A stretch of DNA of 64,000 nucleotides, from NCBI GenBank assembly GCA_959347315.1, contig OY365815.1:620001-684000 (forward strand). The letters run 5' to 3'. This DNA is from Bimastos eiseni. Taxonomy: Eukaryota > Annelida > Clitellata > Crassiclitellata > Lumbricidae. The translations under genes and the position numbers were made by a program. Positions 9,123 to 21,913 of this stretch are shown piece by piece. The notes under the pieces are model-generated. The model saw only the letters and a list, made by a program, of their open reading frames with translations, was not told the origin of the DNA and ran no database searches. Each line of letters starts with the position of its first letter. Positions within the stretch are counted from its first letter, which is position 1.

Positions 9123-9713
9123 GTGAAAAGAGTCCTAAAACTAAGAACACCGATAACAATCTCCTCCCTCCCAGTAGTCATTCCGTACAACCCACTATCT
9201 ATGCGCATATTTTATGAATGGAAGAAAATCCTCATGCAAGATAATAATACACTGCAGCATTACCGCATAATACCAGCCCACTCTAGAAATTGGAACCTAA
9301 GAGCTCCACGTAAAAATAAGCCTATAAAACCCACGAAAAATACTAACATAGGTTCAAACAAATGTAACACACCTTCATGCACACAATCATACCCATACAT
9401 AACAGTCTCCAAAACATACTCAAGCACATACACACGCCGCAAGTACACCATAATCAAGCGACTAGGCTGCCAAGGCACTAACACAATCTACCTAATAACT
9501 TGTAGCGCCTGCAACGAACAATACATAGACCACACACATGGCAAAGTAGTAGAAGGCCTATTAGAACACATCCACAATATAACGAATCAGCATAATAACC
9601 CACTAGCAAACCACTTCAACTCAAACAACCACTCACTAGAAAATGTTACAGTTATGCCAACAGTCACTGTTGCTGCATTAGAAATGGCTCTTTTCAGGCC
9701 AACAGTAATATAA
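9123..9713 (+). pseudogene. M6 thumb/connector + GIY-YIG-like domain
   Basis: Same translation as M1, including the lost linker Cys (SYPY) and HTHGK. Confidence 0.85.
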
Positions 9714-9816
9714 TAGGTAGGCCATCTGTAAGTTATTACGCTTATTTGTTATATTGTGGATGTGTTCTAATAGGCCTTCTATTCGTCCTCATCAAACTCA
9801 GCAGCATCGGCACTGC

Positions 9817-9839
9817 ATCGTCGTCATCCTCATCCTCAC

Positions 9840-9870
<31 letters not shown>
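9817..9870 (+). repeat. M6 CAT microsatellite, 18 triplets
   Basis: Same length and interruptions as M1. Confidence 0.9.
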
Positions 9871-9871
<1 letters not shown>

Positions 9872-10031
9872 CCTCCACCCCAACCATTACCGCCATGATC
9901 ACATCCACCAGCACCATTATCATATGCTTCATCAGACCTCACCTGCCATCTGTGATTCTCCCTTCAACGAACTGTGCCCGTCCTCAACAATCACCTCGTG
10001 ATTCGACACCTAACCCTGACCCAGACCCTAG

Positions 10032-10798
10032 GCCCTGGCCAACAAACATCCATCATACATTAAGGACGCCTATGACTTCATAAGCAGAATCAGAGACACT
10101 ACAACAAAACCACACTATATCTTAGTCACAGGTGATGTCATAGCATTATATACAGATATGAACGTAGATAGAACCATCACTACTGTAAAAGAATTCTTCC
10201 GTAAAAATCCAAAAACTAACAGACCAGACGCTGAACTCTTAGAACTCCTGGAAATAGCAATGAAAACTGATGACTTCTCCTTCTGCAACCAACTCTTCCC
10301 ACAAATGTTTGGGACAGCTATGGGGGACGAACCTTTGCACGTAACTTAGCAAACATGTACCTGGTAGAATTTGACCAAAAAGCAATGGAGGCCTTCCACA
10401 TTCACCCACTTGACTTCTTCCGGTTTCTTGACGATATCTCCGTCATATGGCCCGGTACTGTCGAGGAGCTAAAACAATATGAGGCATTTCTAAATTCTTT
10501 TATCCCTGACATTACAGTAACCTTAACATACAATGACACTGAAATTAACTTCCTTGACACAACGATTTCTAGATACACAGACCAGGACAGGACTACACTG
10601 CAGACGAGAGTTTATTTTAAACAGACAGACACGCACCAATTACTGCACAGCTCATCATTCCATCCCAAACACACATTCACTGGCATTCTGAAATCCCAAA
10701 TTTTAAGATTTAAGAGATTATCTTTATTTTAATTAGAACGGACTTCGATTACTCATGTAAGACACTATTTGACAGTCCGTTACACAGAGGATATATAG
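10032..10798 (+). pseudogene. M6 PLE RT palm fragment
   Basis: Copy of M1, with CNQLFPQ, GDEPLHVT and the early stop after RLSLF. Confidence 0.85.
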
Positions 10799-10842
10799 CA
10801 AACGACTACTACGGGAAACTAAGACTAACACATGGACCAGAC

Positions 10843-11433
10843 GTGAAAAGAGTCTTAAAACTAAGAACACCGATAACAATCTCCTCCCTCCCAGTAGTCA
10901 TTCCGTACAACCCACTATCTATGCGCATATTTTATGAATGGAAGAAAATCCTCATGCAAGATAATAATACACTGCAGCATTACCGCATAATACCAGCCCA
11001 CTCTAGAAATAGGAACCTAAGAGCTCCACGTAAAAATAAGCCTATAAAACCCACGCAAAATACTAACATAGGTTCAAACAAATGTAACACACCTTCATGC
11101 ACACAATCATGCCCATACATATCAGTCTCCAAAACATACTCAAGCACATACACACGCCGCAAGTACACCATAATCAAGCGACTAGGCTGCCAAGGCACTA
11201 ACACAATCTACCTAATAACTTGTAGCGCCTGCAACGAACAATACATAGACCACACACAAGGCAAAGTAGTAGAAGGCCTATTAGAGCACATCCACAATAT
11301 AACGAATCAGCATAATAACCCACTAGCAAACCACTTCAACTCAAACAACCACTCACTAGAAAATGATACAGTTATGCCAACAGTCACTGTTGCTGCATTA
11401 GAAATGGCTCTTTTCAGGCCAACAGTAATATAA
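10843..11433 (+). pseudogene. M7 thumb/connector + GIY-YIG-like domain
   Basis: Copy of M2, with the upstream TAC-TAC-GGG that leaves the thumb frame open. Confidence 0.85.
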
Positions 11434-11536
11434 TAGGTAGGCCTTCTATGGGTTATTACGCTGCTTTGTTATATTGTGGATGTGTTCTAATAGGCCTTCT
11501 ATTCGTCCTCATCAAACTCAGCAGCATCGGCACTGC

Positions 11537-11578
11537 ATCGTCGTCATCATCATCCTCACCATCATCATCATCATCATC
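11537..11578 (+). repeat. M7 CAT microsatellite, 14 triplets
   Basis: Same as M2. Confidence 0.9.
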
Positions 11579-11739
11579 ACCACCACCCCAACCATTACCG
11601 CCATGATCACATCCACCAGCACCATTATCATAAGCATCATCAGACCTCACCCGCCATCTGTGATTCTCCCATCAACGAACTGTGCCCGTCCTCAACAATC
11701 ACCTCGTGATTCGACACCTAACCCTGACCCTGACCCTAG

Positions 11740-12506
11740 GCCCTGGCCAACAAACATCCATCATACATTAAGGACGCCTATGACTTCATAAACAGAATCA
11801 GAGAAACTACAATAAAACCACACTATTTCTTAGTCACAGGTGATGTCACAGCATTATATACAAATATGAACGTAGATAGAACCATCACTTCTGTAAGAGA
11901 ATTCTTCCGTAAAAATCCAAAAACTAACAGACTAGACGCTGAACTCTTAGAACTCCCGGAAATAGCAATGAAAACTGATGACTTCTCCTTCTGCAACAAA
12001 CTCTTCCCACAAATGTTTGGGACAGCTATGGGGGAAGAACCTTTGCACGTAACTTAGCAAACATGTACCTGGTAGAATTTGACCAAAAAGCAATGGAGGC
12101 CTTCCACATTCACCCACTTCACTTCTTCCGGTTTCTTGACGATATCTCCGTCATATGGCCCGGTACTGTCGAGGAGCTAAAACAATATGAGGCATTTCTA
12201 AATTCTTTAATCCCTGACATTACAGTAACCTTAACATACAATGACACTGAAATTAACTTCCTTGACACAACGATTTCTAGATACACAGACCAGGACAGGA
12301 CTACACTGCAGACGAGAGTTTATTTTAAACAGACAGACACGCACCAATTACTGCACAGCTCATCATTCCATCCCAAACACACATTCACTGGCATTCTAAA
12401 ATCCCAAATTTTAAGATTTAAGAGATTATCTTCCTTTAAATTAGAACGGACTTCGATTACACATGTAAGACACTATTTGACAGTCCGTTACACAGAGGAT
12501 ATATAG
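11740..12506 (+). pseudogene. M7 PLE RT palm fragment
   Basis: Copy of M2 (VREFF, HPLHFF, FKLERTS). Confidence 0.85.
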
Positions 12507-12550
12507 GAAACGACTACTAAGGGAAACTAAGACTAACACATGGACCAGAC

Positions 12551-13141
12551 GTGAAAAGAGTCCTAAAACTAAGAACACCGTTGACAATCTCCACCCTCCC
12601 AGTAGTCATTCAGTACAAACCACTATCTATGCGCATATTTTATGAATGGAAGAAAATCCTCATGCAAGATAATAATACACTGCAGCATTACCGCATAATA
12701 CCAGCCTACTCTAGAAATAGGAACCTAAGAGCTCCACGTAAAAATAAGCCTATAAAACCCACGCAAAATACTAACATAGGTTCAAACAAATGTAACACAC
12801 CTTCATGCACACAATCATGCCCAGACATAACAGTCTCCAAAACATACTCAAGCACATACACACGCCGCAAGTACACCATAATCAAGCGACTAGGCTGCCA
12901 AGGCACTAACACAATCTACCTAATAACTTGTAGCGCCTGCAACGAACAATACATAGACCACACACAAGGCAAAGTAGTAGAAGGCCTATTAGAACACATC
13001 CACAATATAACGAATCAGCATAATAACCCACTAGCAAACCACTTCAACTCAAACAACCACTCACTAGAAACTGTTACAGTTATGCCAACAGTCACTGTTG
13101 CTGCATTAGAAATGGCTCTTTTCAGGCCAACAGTAATATAA
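12551..13141 (+). pseudogene. M8 thumb/connector + GIY-YIG-like domain (QYK type)
   Basis: Copy of M3. Confidence 0.85.
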
Positions 13142-13244
13142 TAGGTAGGCTTTCTATGGGTTATTACGCTTATTTGTTATATTGTGGATGTGTTCTAATA
13201 GGCCTTCTATTCGTCCTCATCAAACTCAGCAGCATCGGCACTGC

Positions 13245-13295
13245 ATCGTCGTCATCATCCTCCTCACCATCATCATCATCATCATCATCATCATC
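13245..13295 (+). repeat. M8 CAT microsatellite, 17 triplets
   Basis: Same as M3. Confidence 0.9.
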
Positions 13296-13456
13296 ACCAC
13301 CACCCCAACCATTACCGCCATGATCACATCCACCAGCACCATTATCATAAGCATCATCAGACCTCACCCGCCATCTGTGATTCTCCCATCAACGAACTGT
13401 GCCCGTCCTCAACAATCACCTCGTGATTCGACACCTAACCCTGACCCTGACCCTAG

Positions 13457-14223
13457 GCTCTGGCCAACAAACATCCATCATACATTAAGGACGCCTGTGA
13501 CTACATAAACAGATTCAGAGACACTACAATAAAACCACACTATATCTTAGTCACAGGTGATGTCACAGCATTATATACAGGTATGAACATAGATAGAACC
13601 ATCACTACTGTAAAATAATTCTTCCGTAAAAATCCAAAAACTAACAGACTAGACGCTGAACTCTTAGAACTCCCGGAAATAGCAATGAAAACTGATGACT
13701 TCTCCTTCTGCAACAAACTCTTCCCACAAATGTTTGGGACAGCTATGGGGGAAGAACCTTTGCACGTAACTTAGCAAACATGTACCTGGTAGAATTTGAC
13801 CAAAAAGCAATGGAGGCCTTCCACATTCACCCACTTCACTTCTTCCGGTTTCTTGACGATATCTCCGTCATATGGCCCGGTACTGTCGAGGAGCTAAAAC
13901 AATATGAGGCATTTCTAAATTCTTTAATCCCTGACATTACAGTAACCTTAACATACAATGACACTGAAATTAACTTCCTTGACACAACGATTTCTAGATA
14001 CACAGACCAGGACAGGACTACACTGCAGACGAGAGTTTATTTTAAACAGACAGACACGCACCAATTACTGCACAGCTCATCATTCCATCCCAAACACACA
14101 TTCACTGGCATTCTAAAATCCCAAATTTTAAGATTTAAGAGATTATCTTCCTTTAAATTAGAACGGACTTCGATTACACATGTAAGACACTATTTGACAG
14201 TCCGTTACACAGAGGATATATAG
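13457..14223 (+). pseudogene. M8 PLE RT palm fragment with internal TAA
   Basis: Matches M3 up to 14114, then takes the FKLERTS ending of M2/M9, so the repeat-A/repeat-B exchange point lies within this module. Confidence 0.85.
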
Positions 14224-14267
14224 GAAACGACTACTAAGGGAAACTAAGACTAACACATGGACCAGAC

Positions 14268-14858
14268 GTGAAAAGAGTCCTAAAACTAAGAACACCGTTG
14301 ACAATCTCCACCCTCCCAGTAGTCATTCAGTACAAACCACTATCTATGCGCATATTTTATGAATGGAAGAAAATCCTCATGCAAGATAATAATACACTGC
14401 AGCATTACCGCATAATACCAGCCTACTCTAGAAATAGGAACCTAAGAGCTCCACGTAAAAATAAGCCTATAAAACCCACGCAAAATACTAACATAGGTTC
14501 AAACAAATGTAACACACCTTCATGCACACAATCATGCCCAGACATAACAGTCTCCAAAACATACTCAAGCACATACACACGCCGCAAGTACACCATAATC
14601 AAGCGACTAGGCTGCCAAGGCACTAACACAATCTACCTAATAACTTGTAGCGCCTGCAACGAACAATACATAGACCACACACAAGGCAAAGTAGTAGAAG
14701 GCCTATTAGAACACATCCACAATATAACGAATCAGCATAATAACCCACTAGCAAACCACTTCAACTCAAACAACCACTCACTAGAAACTGTTACAGTTAT
14801 GCCAACAGTCACTGTTGCTGCATTAGAAATGGCTCTTTTCAGGCCAACAGTAATATAA
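14268..14858 (+). pseudogene. M9 thumb/connector + GIY-YIG-like domain (QYK type)
   Basis: Translation identical to M8 and M10. Three successive monomers of the same subtype suggest local single-monomer duplication. Confidence 0.85.
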
Positions 14859-14961
14859 TAGGTAGGCTTTCTATGGGTTATTACGCTTATTTGTTATATT
14901 GTGGATGTGTTCTAATAGGCCTTCTATTCGTCCTCATCAAACTCAGCAGCATCGGCACTGC

Positions 14962-14984
14962 ATCGTCGTCATCATCCTCCTCAC

Positions 14985-15015
<31 letters not shown>
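14962..15015 (+). repeat. M9 CAT microsatellite, 18 triplets
   Basis: One CAT longer than the equivalent tract in M13. Confidence 0.9.
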
Positions 15016-15016
<1 letters not shown>

Positions 15017-15176
15017 CCACCACCCCAACCATTACCGCCATGATCACATCCACCAGCACCATTATCATAAGCATCATCAGACCTCACCCGCCATCTGTGA
15101 TTCTCCCATCAACGAACTGTGCCCGTCCTCAACAATCACCTCGTGATTCGACACCTAACCCTGACCCTGACCCTAG

Positions 15177-15943
15177 GCTCTGGCCAACAAACATCCATCA
15201 TACATTAAGGACGCCTGTGACTACATAAACAGATTCAGAGACACTACAATAAAACCACACTATATCTTAGTCACAGGTGATGTCACAGCATTATATACAG
15301 GTATGAACATAGATAGAACCATCACTACTGTAAAATAATTCTTCCGTAAAAATCCAAAAACTAACAGACTAGACGCTGAACTCTTAGAACTCCCGGAAAT
15401 AGCAATGAAAACTGATGACTTCTCCTTCTGCAACAAACTCTTCCCACAAATGTTTGGGACAGCTATGGGGGAAGAACCTTTGCACGTAACTTAGCAAACA
15501 TGTACCTGGTAGAATTTGACCAAAAAGCAATGGAGGCCTTCCACATTCACCCACTTCACTTCTTCCGGTTTCTTGACGATATCTCCGTCATATGGCCCGG
15601 TACTGTCGAGGAGCTAAAACACTATGAGGCATTTCTAAATTCTTTAATCCCTGACATTACAGTAACCTTAACATACAATGACACTGAAATTAACTTCCTT
15701 GACACAACGATTTCTAGATACACAGACCAGGACAGGACTACACTGCAGACGAGAGTTTATTTTAAACAGACAGACACGCACCAATTACTGCACAGCTCAT
15801 CATTCCATCCCAAACACACATTCACTGGCATTCTAAAATCCCAAATTTTAAGATTTAAGAGATTATCTTCCTTTAAATTAGAACGGACTTCGATTACACA
15901 TGTAAGACACTATTTGACAGTCCGTTACACAGAGGATATATAG
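15177..15943 (+). pseudogene. M9 PLE RT palm fragment with internal TAA
   Basis: Private KHYEAF (CACTATGAG) in place of KQYEAF. Confidence 0.85.
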
Positions 15944-15987
15944 GAAACGACTACTAAGGGAAACTAAGACTAACACATGGATCAGAC

Positions 15988-16578
15988 GTGAAAAGAGTCC
16001 TAAAACTAAGAACACCGTTGACAATCTCCACCCTCCCAGTAGTCATTCAGTACAAACCACTATCTATGCGCATATTTTATGAATGGAAGAAAATCCTCAT
16101 GCAAGATAATAATACACTGCAGCATTACCGCATAATACCAGCCTACTCTAGAAATAGGAACCTAAGAGCTCCACGTAAAAATAAGCCTATAAAACCCACG
16201 CAAAATACTAACATAGGTTCAAACAAATGTAACACACCTTCATGCACACAATCATGCCCAGACATAACAGTCTCCAAAACATACTCAAGCACATACACAC
16301 GCCGCAAGTACACCATAATCAAGCGACTAGGCTGCCAAGGCACTAACACAATCTACCTAATAACTTGTAGCGCCTGCAACGAACAATACATAGACCACAC
16401 ACAAGGCAAAGTAGTAGAAGGCCTATTAGAACACATCCACAATATAACGAATCAGCATAATAACCCACTAGCAAACCACTTCAACTCAAACAACCACTCA
16501 CTAGAAACTGTTACAGTTATGCCAACAGTCACTGTTGCTGCATTAGAAATGGCTCTTTTCAGGCCAACAGTAATATAA
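15988..16578 (+). pseudogene. M10 thumb/connector + GIY-YIG-like domain (QYK type)
   Basis: Preceded by ATGGATCAGACG (GGACCAG in most copies), a marker shared with M14 at 22876-22888. Confidence 0.85.
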
Positions 16579-16681
16579 TAGGTAGGCTTTCTATGGGTTA
16601 TTACGCTTATTTGTTATATTGTGGATGTGTTCTAATAGGCCTTCTATTCGTCCTCATCAAACTCAGCAGCATCGGCACTGC

Positions 16682-16704
16682 ATCGTCGTCATCATCCTCC
16701 TCAC

Positions 16705-16735
<31 letters not shown>
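16682..16735 (+). repeat. M10 CAT microsatellite, 18 triplets
   Basis: One CAT longer than the equivalent tract in M14. Confidence 0.9.
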
Positions 16736-16736
<1 letters not shown>

Positions 16737-16896
16737 CCACCACCCCAACCATTACCGCCATGATCACATCCACCAGCACCATTATCATAAGCATCATCAG
16801 ACCTCACCCGCCATCTGTGATTCTCCCATCAACGAACTGTGCCCGTCCTCAACAATCACCTCGTGATTCGACACCTAACCCTGACCCTGACCCTAG

Positions 16897-17663
16897 GCTC
16901 TGGCCAACAAACATCCATCATACATTAAGGACGCCTGTGACTACATAAACAGATTCAGAGACACTACAATAAAACCACACTATATCTTAGTCACAGGTGA
17001 TGTCACAGCATTATATACAGGTATGAACATAGATAGAACCATCACTACTGTAAAATAATTCTTCCGTAAAAATCCAAAAACTAACAGACTAGACGCTGAA
17101 CTCTTAGAACTCCTGGAAATAGCAATGAAAACTGATGACTTCTCCTTCTGCAACAAACTCTTCCCACAAATGTTTGGGAGAGCTATGGGGGAAGAACCTT
17201 TGCACGTAGCTTAGCAAACATGTACCTGGTAGAATTTGACCAAAAAGCAATGGTGGCCTTCCGCATTCACCCACTTGACTTCTTCCGGTTTCTTGACGAT
17301 ATCTCCGTCATATGGCCCGGTACTGTCGAGGAGCTAAAACAATATGAGGCATTTCTAAATTCTTTTATCCCTGACATTACAGTAACCTTAACATACAATG
17401 ACACTGAAATTAACTTCCTTGACACAACGATTTCTAGATCCACAGACCAGGACAGGACTACACTGCAGACGAGAGTTTATTTTAAACAGACAGACACGCA
17501 CCAATTACTGCACAGCTCATCATTCCATCCCAAACACACATTCACTGGCATTCTGAAATCCCAAATTTTAAGATTTAAGAGATTATCTTCATTTAATTTA
17601 GAACGGACTTCGATTACTCATGTAAGACACTATTTGACAGTCCGTTACACAGAGGATATATAG
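16897..17663 (+). pseudogene. M10 PLE RT palm fragment, motif B altered
   Basis: Internal TAA, then FGRAMG (GGGAGAGCT) in place of FGTAMG in motif B. The second frame has MVAFRIHP and SRSTDQ. The same combination recurs in M14 and M18. Confidence 0.85.
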
Positions 17664-17707
17664 CAAACGACTACTAAGGGAAACTAAGACTAACACATGG
17701 ACCAGAC

Positions 17708-17816
17708 GTGAAAAGAGTCCTAAAACTAAGAACACCGATAACAATCTCCTCCCTCCCAGTAGTCATTCCGTACAACTCACTATCTATGCGCATATTTTAT
17801 GAATGGAAGAAAATCC
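17708..17816 (+). pseudogene. M11 thumb fragment truncated at junction J1
   Basis: About 36 codons of thumb (to WKKIL), then ATCCTC joins TGACCGTGACCC of the CCTRAC tract. The linker, GIY-YIG domain, 3' flank and microsatellite are missing at this point. Confidence 0.85.
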
Positions 17817-17833
17817 TCTGACCGTGACCCTAG

Positions 17834-18435
17834 GCGCTGGCCAACAAACATCCATCATACATTAAGGACGCCCATGACCTCATAAACAGAATCAGAGACA
17901 CTACAATAAAACCACACTATTTCTTAGTCACAGGTGATGTCACAGCATTATATACAGATATGAACGTAGATAGCACCATCACTTCTGTAAAAGAATTCTT
18001 CCGTAAAAATCCAAAAACTAACAGACCAGACGCTGAACTCTTAGAACTCCTGGAAAGAGCTATGAAAACTGATGACTTCTCCTTCTGCAACAAACTCTTC
18101 CCACAAATGTTTGGGACAGCTATGAGGGAAGAACCTTTTCACGTAACTTAGCAAACATGTACCTGGTAGAAGTTGACCAAAAAGCAATGGAGGCCTTCCA
18201 CATTCACCCACTTGACTTCTTCCGGTTTCTTGACGATATATCCTTCATATGGCCTGGTACTGTCGAGGAGCTAAAACAATATGAGGCCATTCTAAATTCT
18301 TTAATCCTTGACATTACAGTAACCTTAACATACAATGACACTGAAATTAACTTCCTTGACACAACGATTTCTAGATACACAGACCAGGACAGGACTACGC
18401 TGCAGACGAGAGTTTATTTTAAACAGACAGACACG
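17834..18435 (+). pseudogene. M11 inserted RT module (a), truncated at junction J2
   Basis: RT from ANKHPSYIKDAHDLI through FLDD and INFLDTT to the KQTDTH block, then ACACGCAT runs straight into the CAT microsatellite. Diagnostic residues are LLERAMKTD, EEPFHVT, YLVEVDQ and YEAILNS. The segment is about 600 bp, close to the length of the GIY-YIG module it replaces. Confidence 0.85.
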
Positions 18436-18471
18436 CATCTTCATCATCATCATCATCACCACCACCACCAC
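18436..18471 (+). repeat. M11 CAT/CAC microsatellite
   Basis: A CAT run followed by five CAC triplets, entered directly from RT sequence. The flank reads ATCAGCCAGCACCATTG instead of the usual ATCCACCAGCACCATTA. Confidence 0.85.
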
Positions 18472-18630
18472 CCCAACCATTACCGCCATGATCACATCAG
18501 CCAGCACCATTGTCATAAGCATCATCAGACCTCACCCGCCATCTGTGATTCTCCCATCAACGAACTGTGTCCGTGCTCAGCAAACACCTCGTGATTCGAC
18601 AACTAACCCTGACCCAGACCCTGACCCTAG

Positions 18631-19398
18631 GCCCTGGCCAACAAACATCCATAATACATTAAGGACACCCATGACCTCATAAACAGAATCAGAGACACTA
18701 CAATAAAACCACACTATTTCTTAGTCACAGGTGATGTCACAGCATTATATACAGATATGAACGTAGATAGCACCATCACTTCTGTAAAAGAATTCTTCCG
18801 TAAAAATCCAAAAACTAACAGACCAGACGCTGAACTCTCAGAACTCCTCGAAATAGCAATGAAAACTGATGACTTCTCTTTCTGCAACAAACTCTTCCCA
18901 CAAATGTTTGGGACAGCTATGAGGGAAGAACCTTTGCACGTAACTTAGCAAACATGTACCTGGTAGAATTTGACCAAAAAGCAATGGAGGCCTTCCACAT
19001 TCACCCACTTGACTTCTTCCGGTTTCTTGACGATATCTCCTTCATATGGCCTGGTACTGTCGAGGAGCTAAAACAATATGAGGCATTTCTAAACTCTTTA
19101 ATCCTTGACATTACAGTAACCTTAACATACAATGACACTGAAATATTAACTTCCTCGACACAACGATTTCTAGATACACAGACCAGGACAGGACTACACT
19201 GCAGACGAGAGTTTATTTTAAACAGACAGACACGCACCAATTACTGCACAGCTCATCATTCCATCGCAAACACACATTCACTGGCATTCTGAATTCCCAA
19301 ATTTTAAGATTTAAGAGATTATCTTCATTTCATTTAGATCGGATTCGATTACTCATGTAAGACACTATTTGACAGTCCGATACACAGAGGATATATAG
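18631..19398 (+). pseudogene. M11 RT module (b) with AT insertion
   Basis: Preceded by an extended CCTRAC tract containing an extra CCAGAC. LSELLEIAM, then the 2-bp insertion after YNDTE. The thumb end reads GATCGGATTCGATT, one base shorter than GAACGGACTTCGATT. Confidence 0.85.
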
Positions 19399-19442
19399 CA
19401 AACGACTACTAAGGGAAACTAAGACTAACACATGGACCAGAC

Positions 19443-20042
19443 GTGAAAAGAGTCCTAAAACTAAGAACACCGATAACAATCTCCTCCCTCCCAGTAGTCA
19501 TTCCGTACAACCAACTATCTATGCGCATATTTTATGAATGGAAGAAAATCCTCATGCAAGATAATAATACACTGCAGCATTACCGCATAATACCAGCCCA
19601 TTCTAGAAATAGGAACCCAAAAGAATTACTAGCTCCACGTAAAAATAAGCCTATAAAACCCACGAAAAATACTAACATAGGTTCAAACAAATGTAACACA
19701 CCTTCATGCACACAATCATGCCCATACATAACAGTCTCCAAAACATACTCAAGCACATACACACGCCGCATTTACACCATAATCAAGCGACTAGGCTGCC
19801 AAGGCACTAACACAATCTACCTAATAACTTGTAGCGCCTGCAACGAACAATACATAGACCACATACAAGGCAAGGTAGTAGAAGGCCTATCAGAACACAT
19901 CCACAATATAACGAATGAGCATAATAACCCACTAGCAAACCACTTCAACTCAAACAACCACTCACTAGAAAATGTTACAGTTATGCCAACAGTCACTGTT
20001 GCTGCATTAGAAATGGCTCTTTTCAGGCCAACAGTAATATAA
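19443..20042 (+). pseudogene. M12 thumb/connector + GIY-YIG-like domain, 199 codons
   Basis: Carries a 9-bp segment giving NPKELLAPRK. The PLE connector usually has an Asn-Leu-x-x-x-Leu pattern here, so the longer form is probably ancestral and the 196-codon form a deletion. Other marks are RRIYTII and HIQGKVVEGLSEH. Confidence 0.85.
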
Positions 20043-20145
20043 TAGGTAGGCTTTCTATGGGTTATTACGCTTATTTGTTATATTGTGGATGTGTTCTAAT
20101 AGGCCTTCTATTCGTCCTCATCAAACTCAGCAGCATCGGCACTGC

Positions 20146-20196
20146 ATCGTCGTCATCATCCTCCTCACCATCATCATCATCATCATCATCATCATC
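20146..20196 (+). repeat. M12 CAT microsatellite, 17 triplets
   Basis: Flanks are of the QYK type (CTTTCTATGGG), while the preceding coding module is of the KELLA type, so the monomer is a mosaic. Confidence 0.9.
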
Positions 20197-20357
20197 ACCA
20201 CCACCCCAACCATTACCGCCATGATCACATCCACCAGCACCATTATCATAAGCATCATCAGACCTCACCCGCCATCTGTGATTCTCCCATCAACGAACTG
20301 TGCCCGTCCTCAACAATCACCTCGTGATTCGACACCTAACCCTGACCCTGACCCTAG

Positions 20358-21124
20358 GCTCTGGCCAACAAACATCCATCATACATTAAGGACGCCTGTG
20401 ACTACATAAACAGATTCAGAGACACTACAATAAAACCACACTATATCTTAGTCACAGGTGATGTCACAGCATTATATACAGGTATGAACATAGATAGAAC
20501 CATCACTACTGTAAAATAATTCTTCCGTAAAAATCCAAAAACTAACAGACTAGACGCTGAACTCTTAGAACTACTGGAAATAGCAATGAAAACTGATGAC
20601 TTCTCCTTCTGCAACAAACTCTTCCCACAAATGTTTGGGACAGCTATGGGGGAAGAACCTTTGCACGTAACTTAGCAAACATGTACCTGGTAGAATTTGA
20701 CCAAAAAGCAATGGAGGCCTTCCACATTCACCCACTTCACTTCTTCCGGTTTCTTGACGATATCTCCGTCATATGGCCCGGTACTGTCGAGGAGCTAAAA
20801 CAATATGAGGCATTTCTAAATTCTTTAATCCCTGACATTACAGTAACCTTAACATACAATGACACTGAAATTAACTTCCTTGACACAACGATTTCTAGAT
20901 ACACAGACCAGGACAGGACTACACTGCAGACGAGAGTTTATTTTAAACAGACAGACACGCACCAATTACTGCACAGCTCATCATTCCATCCCAAACACAC
21001 ATTCACTGGCATTCTAAAATCCCAAATTTTAAGATTTAAGAGATTATCTTCCTTTAAATTAGAACGGACTTCGATTACACATGTAAGACACTATTTGACA
21101 GTCCGTTACACAGAGGATATATAG
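20358..21124 (+). pseudogene. M12 PLE RT palm fragment with internal TAA
   Basis: CTACTGG codons give LLEIAM. HPLHFF and FKLERTS. Confidence 0.85.
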
Positions 21125-21168
21125 GAAACGACTACTAAGGGAAACTAAGACTAACACATGGACCAGAC

Positions 21169-21759
21169 GTGAAAAGAGTCCTAAAACTAAGAACACCGTT
21201 GACAATCTCCACCCTCCCAGTAGTCATTCAGTACAAACCACTATCTATGCGCATATTTTATGAATGGAAGAAAATCCTCATGCAAGATAATAATACACTG
21301 CAGCATTACCGCATAATACCAGCCTACTCTAGAAATAGGAACCTAAGAGCTCCACGTAAAAATAAGCCTATAAAACCCACGCAAAATACTAACATAGGTT
21401 CAAACAAATGTAACACACCTTCATGCACACAATCATGCCCAGACATAACAGTCTCCAAAACATACTCAAGCACATACACACGCCGCAAGTACACCATAAT
21501 CAAGCGACTAGGCTGCCAAGGCACTAACACAATCTACCTAATAACTTGTAGCGCCTGCAACGAACAATACATAGACCACACACAAGGCAAAGTAGTAGAA
21601 GGCCTATTAGAACACATCCACAATATAACGAATCAGCATAATAACCCACTAGCAAACCACTTCAACTCAAACAACCACTCACTAGAAACTGTTACAGTTA
21701 TGCCAACAGTCACTGTTGCTGCATTAGAAATGGCTCTTTTCAGGCCAACAGTAATATAA
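21169..21759 (+). pseudogene. M13 thumb/connector + GIY-YIG-like domain (QYK type)
   Basis: Translation identical to M8-M10. Confidence 0.85.
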
Positions 21760-21862
21760 TAGGTAGGCTTTCTATGGGTTATTACGCTTATTTGTTATAT
21801 TGTGGATGTGTTCTAATAGGCCTTCTATTCGTCCTCATCAAACTCAGCAGCATCGGCACTGC

Positions 21863-21913
21863 ATCGTCGTCATCATCCTCCTCACCATCATCATCATCAT
21901 CATCATCATCATC
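21863..21913 (+). repeat. M13 CAT microsatellite, 17 triplets
   Basis: One CAT shorter than M9. Confidence 0.9.

Larger units (their letters stand above)
9047..14114 (+). repeat. Higher-order repeat A, copy 2
   Basis: Second copy of 1-5068 at an offset of exactly 9046 bp, including private variants such as the Cys-to-Tyr change in the linker and the SLF-stop at the RT thumb. M4 and M5 (5.1-9.0 kb) are not repeated after it; the array instead runs into the QYK-type monomers M8-M10. Confidence 0.85.
13150..19442 (+). repeat. Higher-order repeat B, left partial copy (6895-bp period)
   Basis: M9, M10 and M11 correspond to M13, M14 and M15 at offsets of 6901, 6898 and 6895 bp. The 3-bp steps come from one extra CAT triplet in each of the M9 and M10 microsatellites. 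The left limit is approximate, because M8 is already similar to these monomers. Confidence 0.75.
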
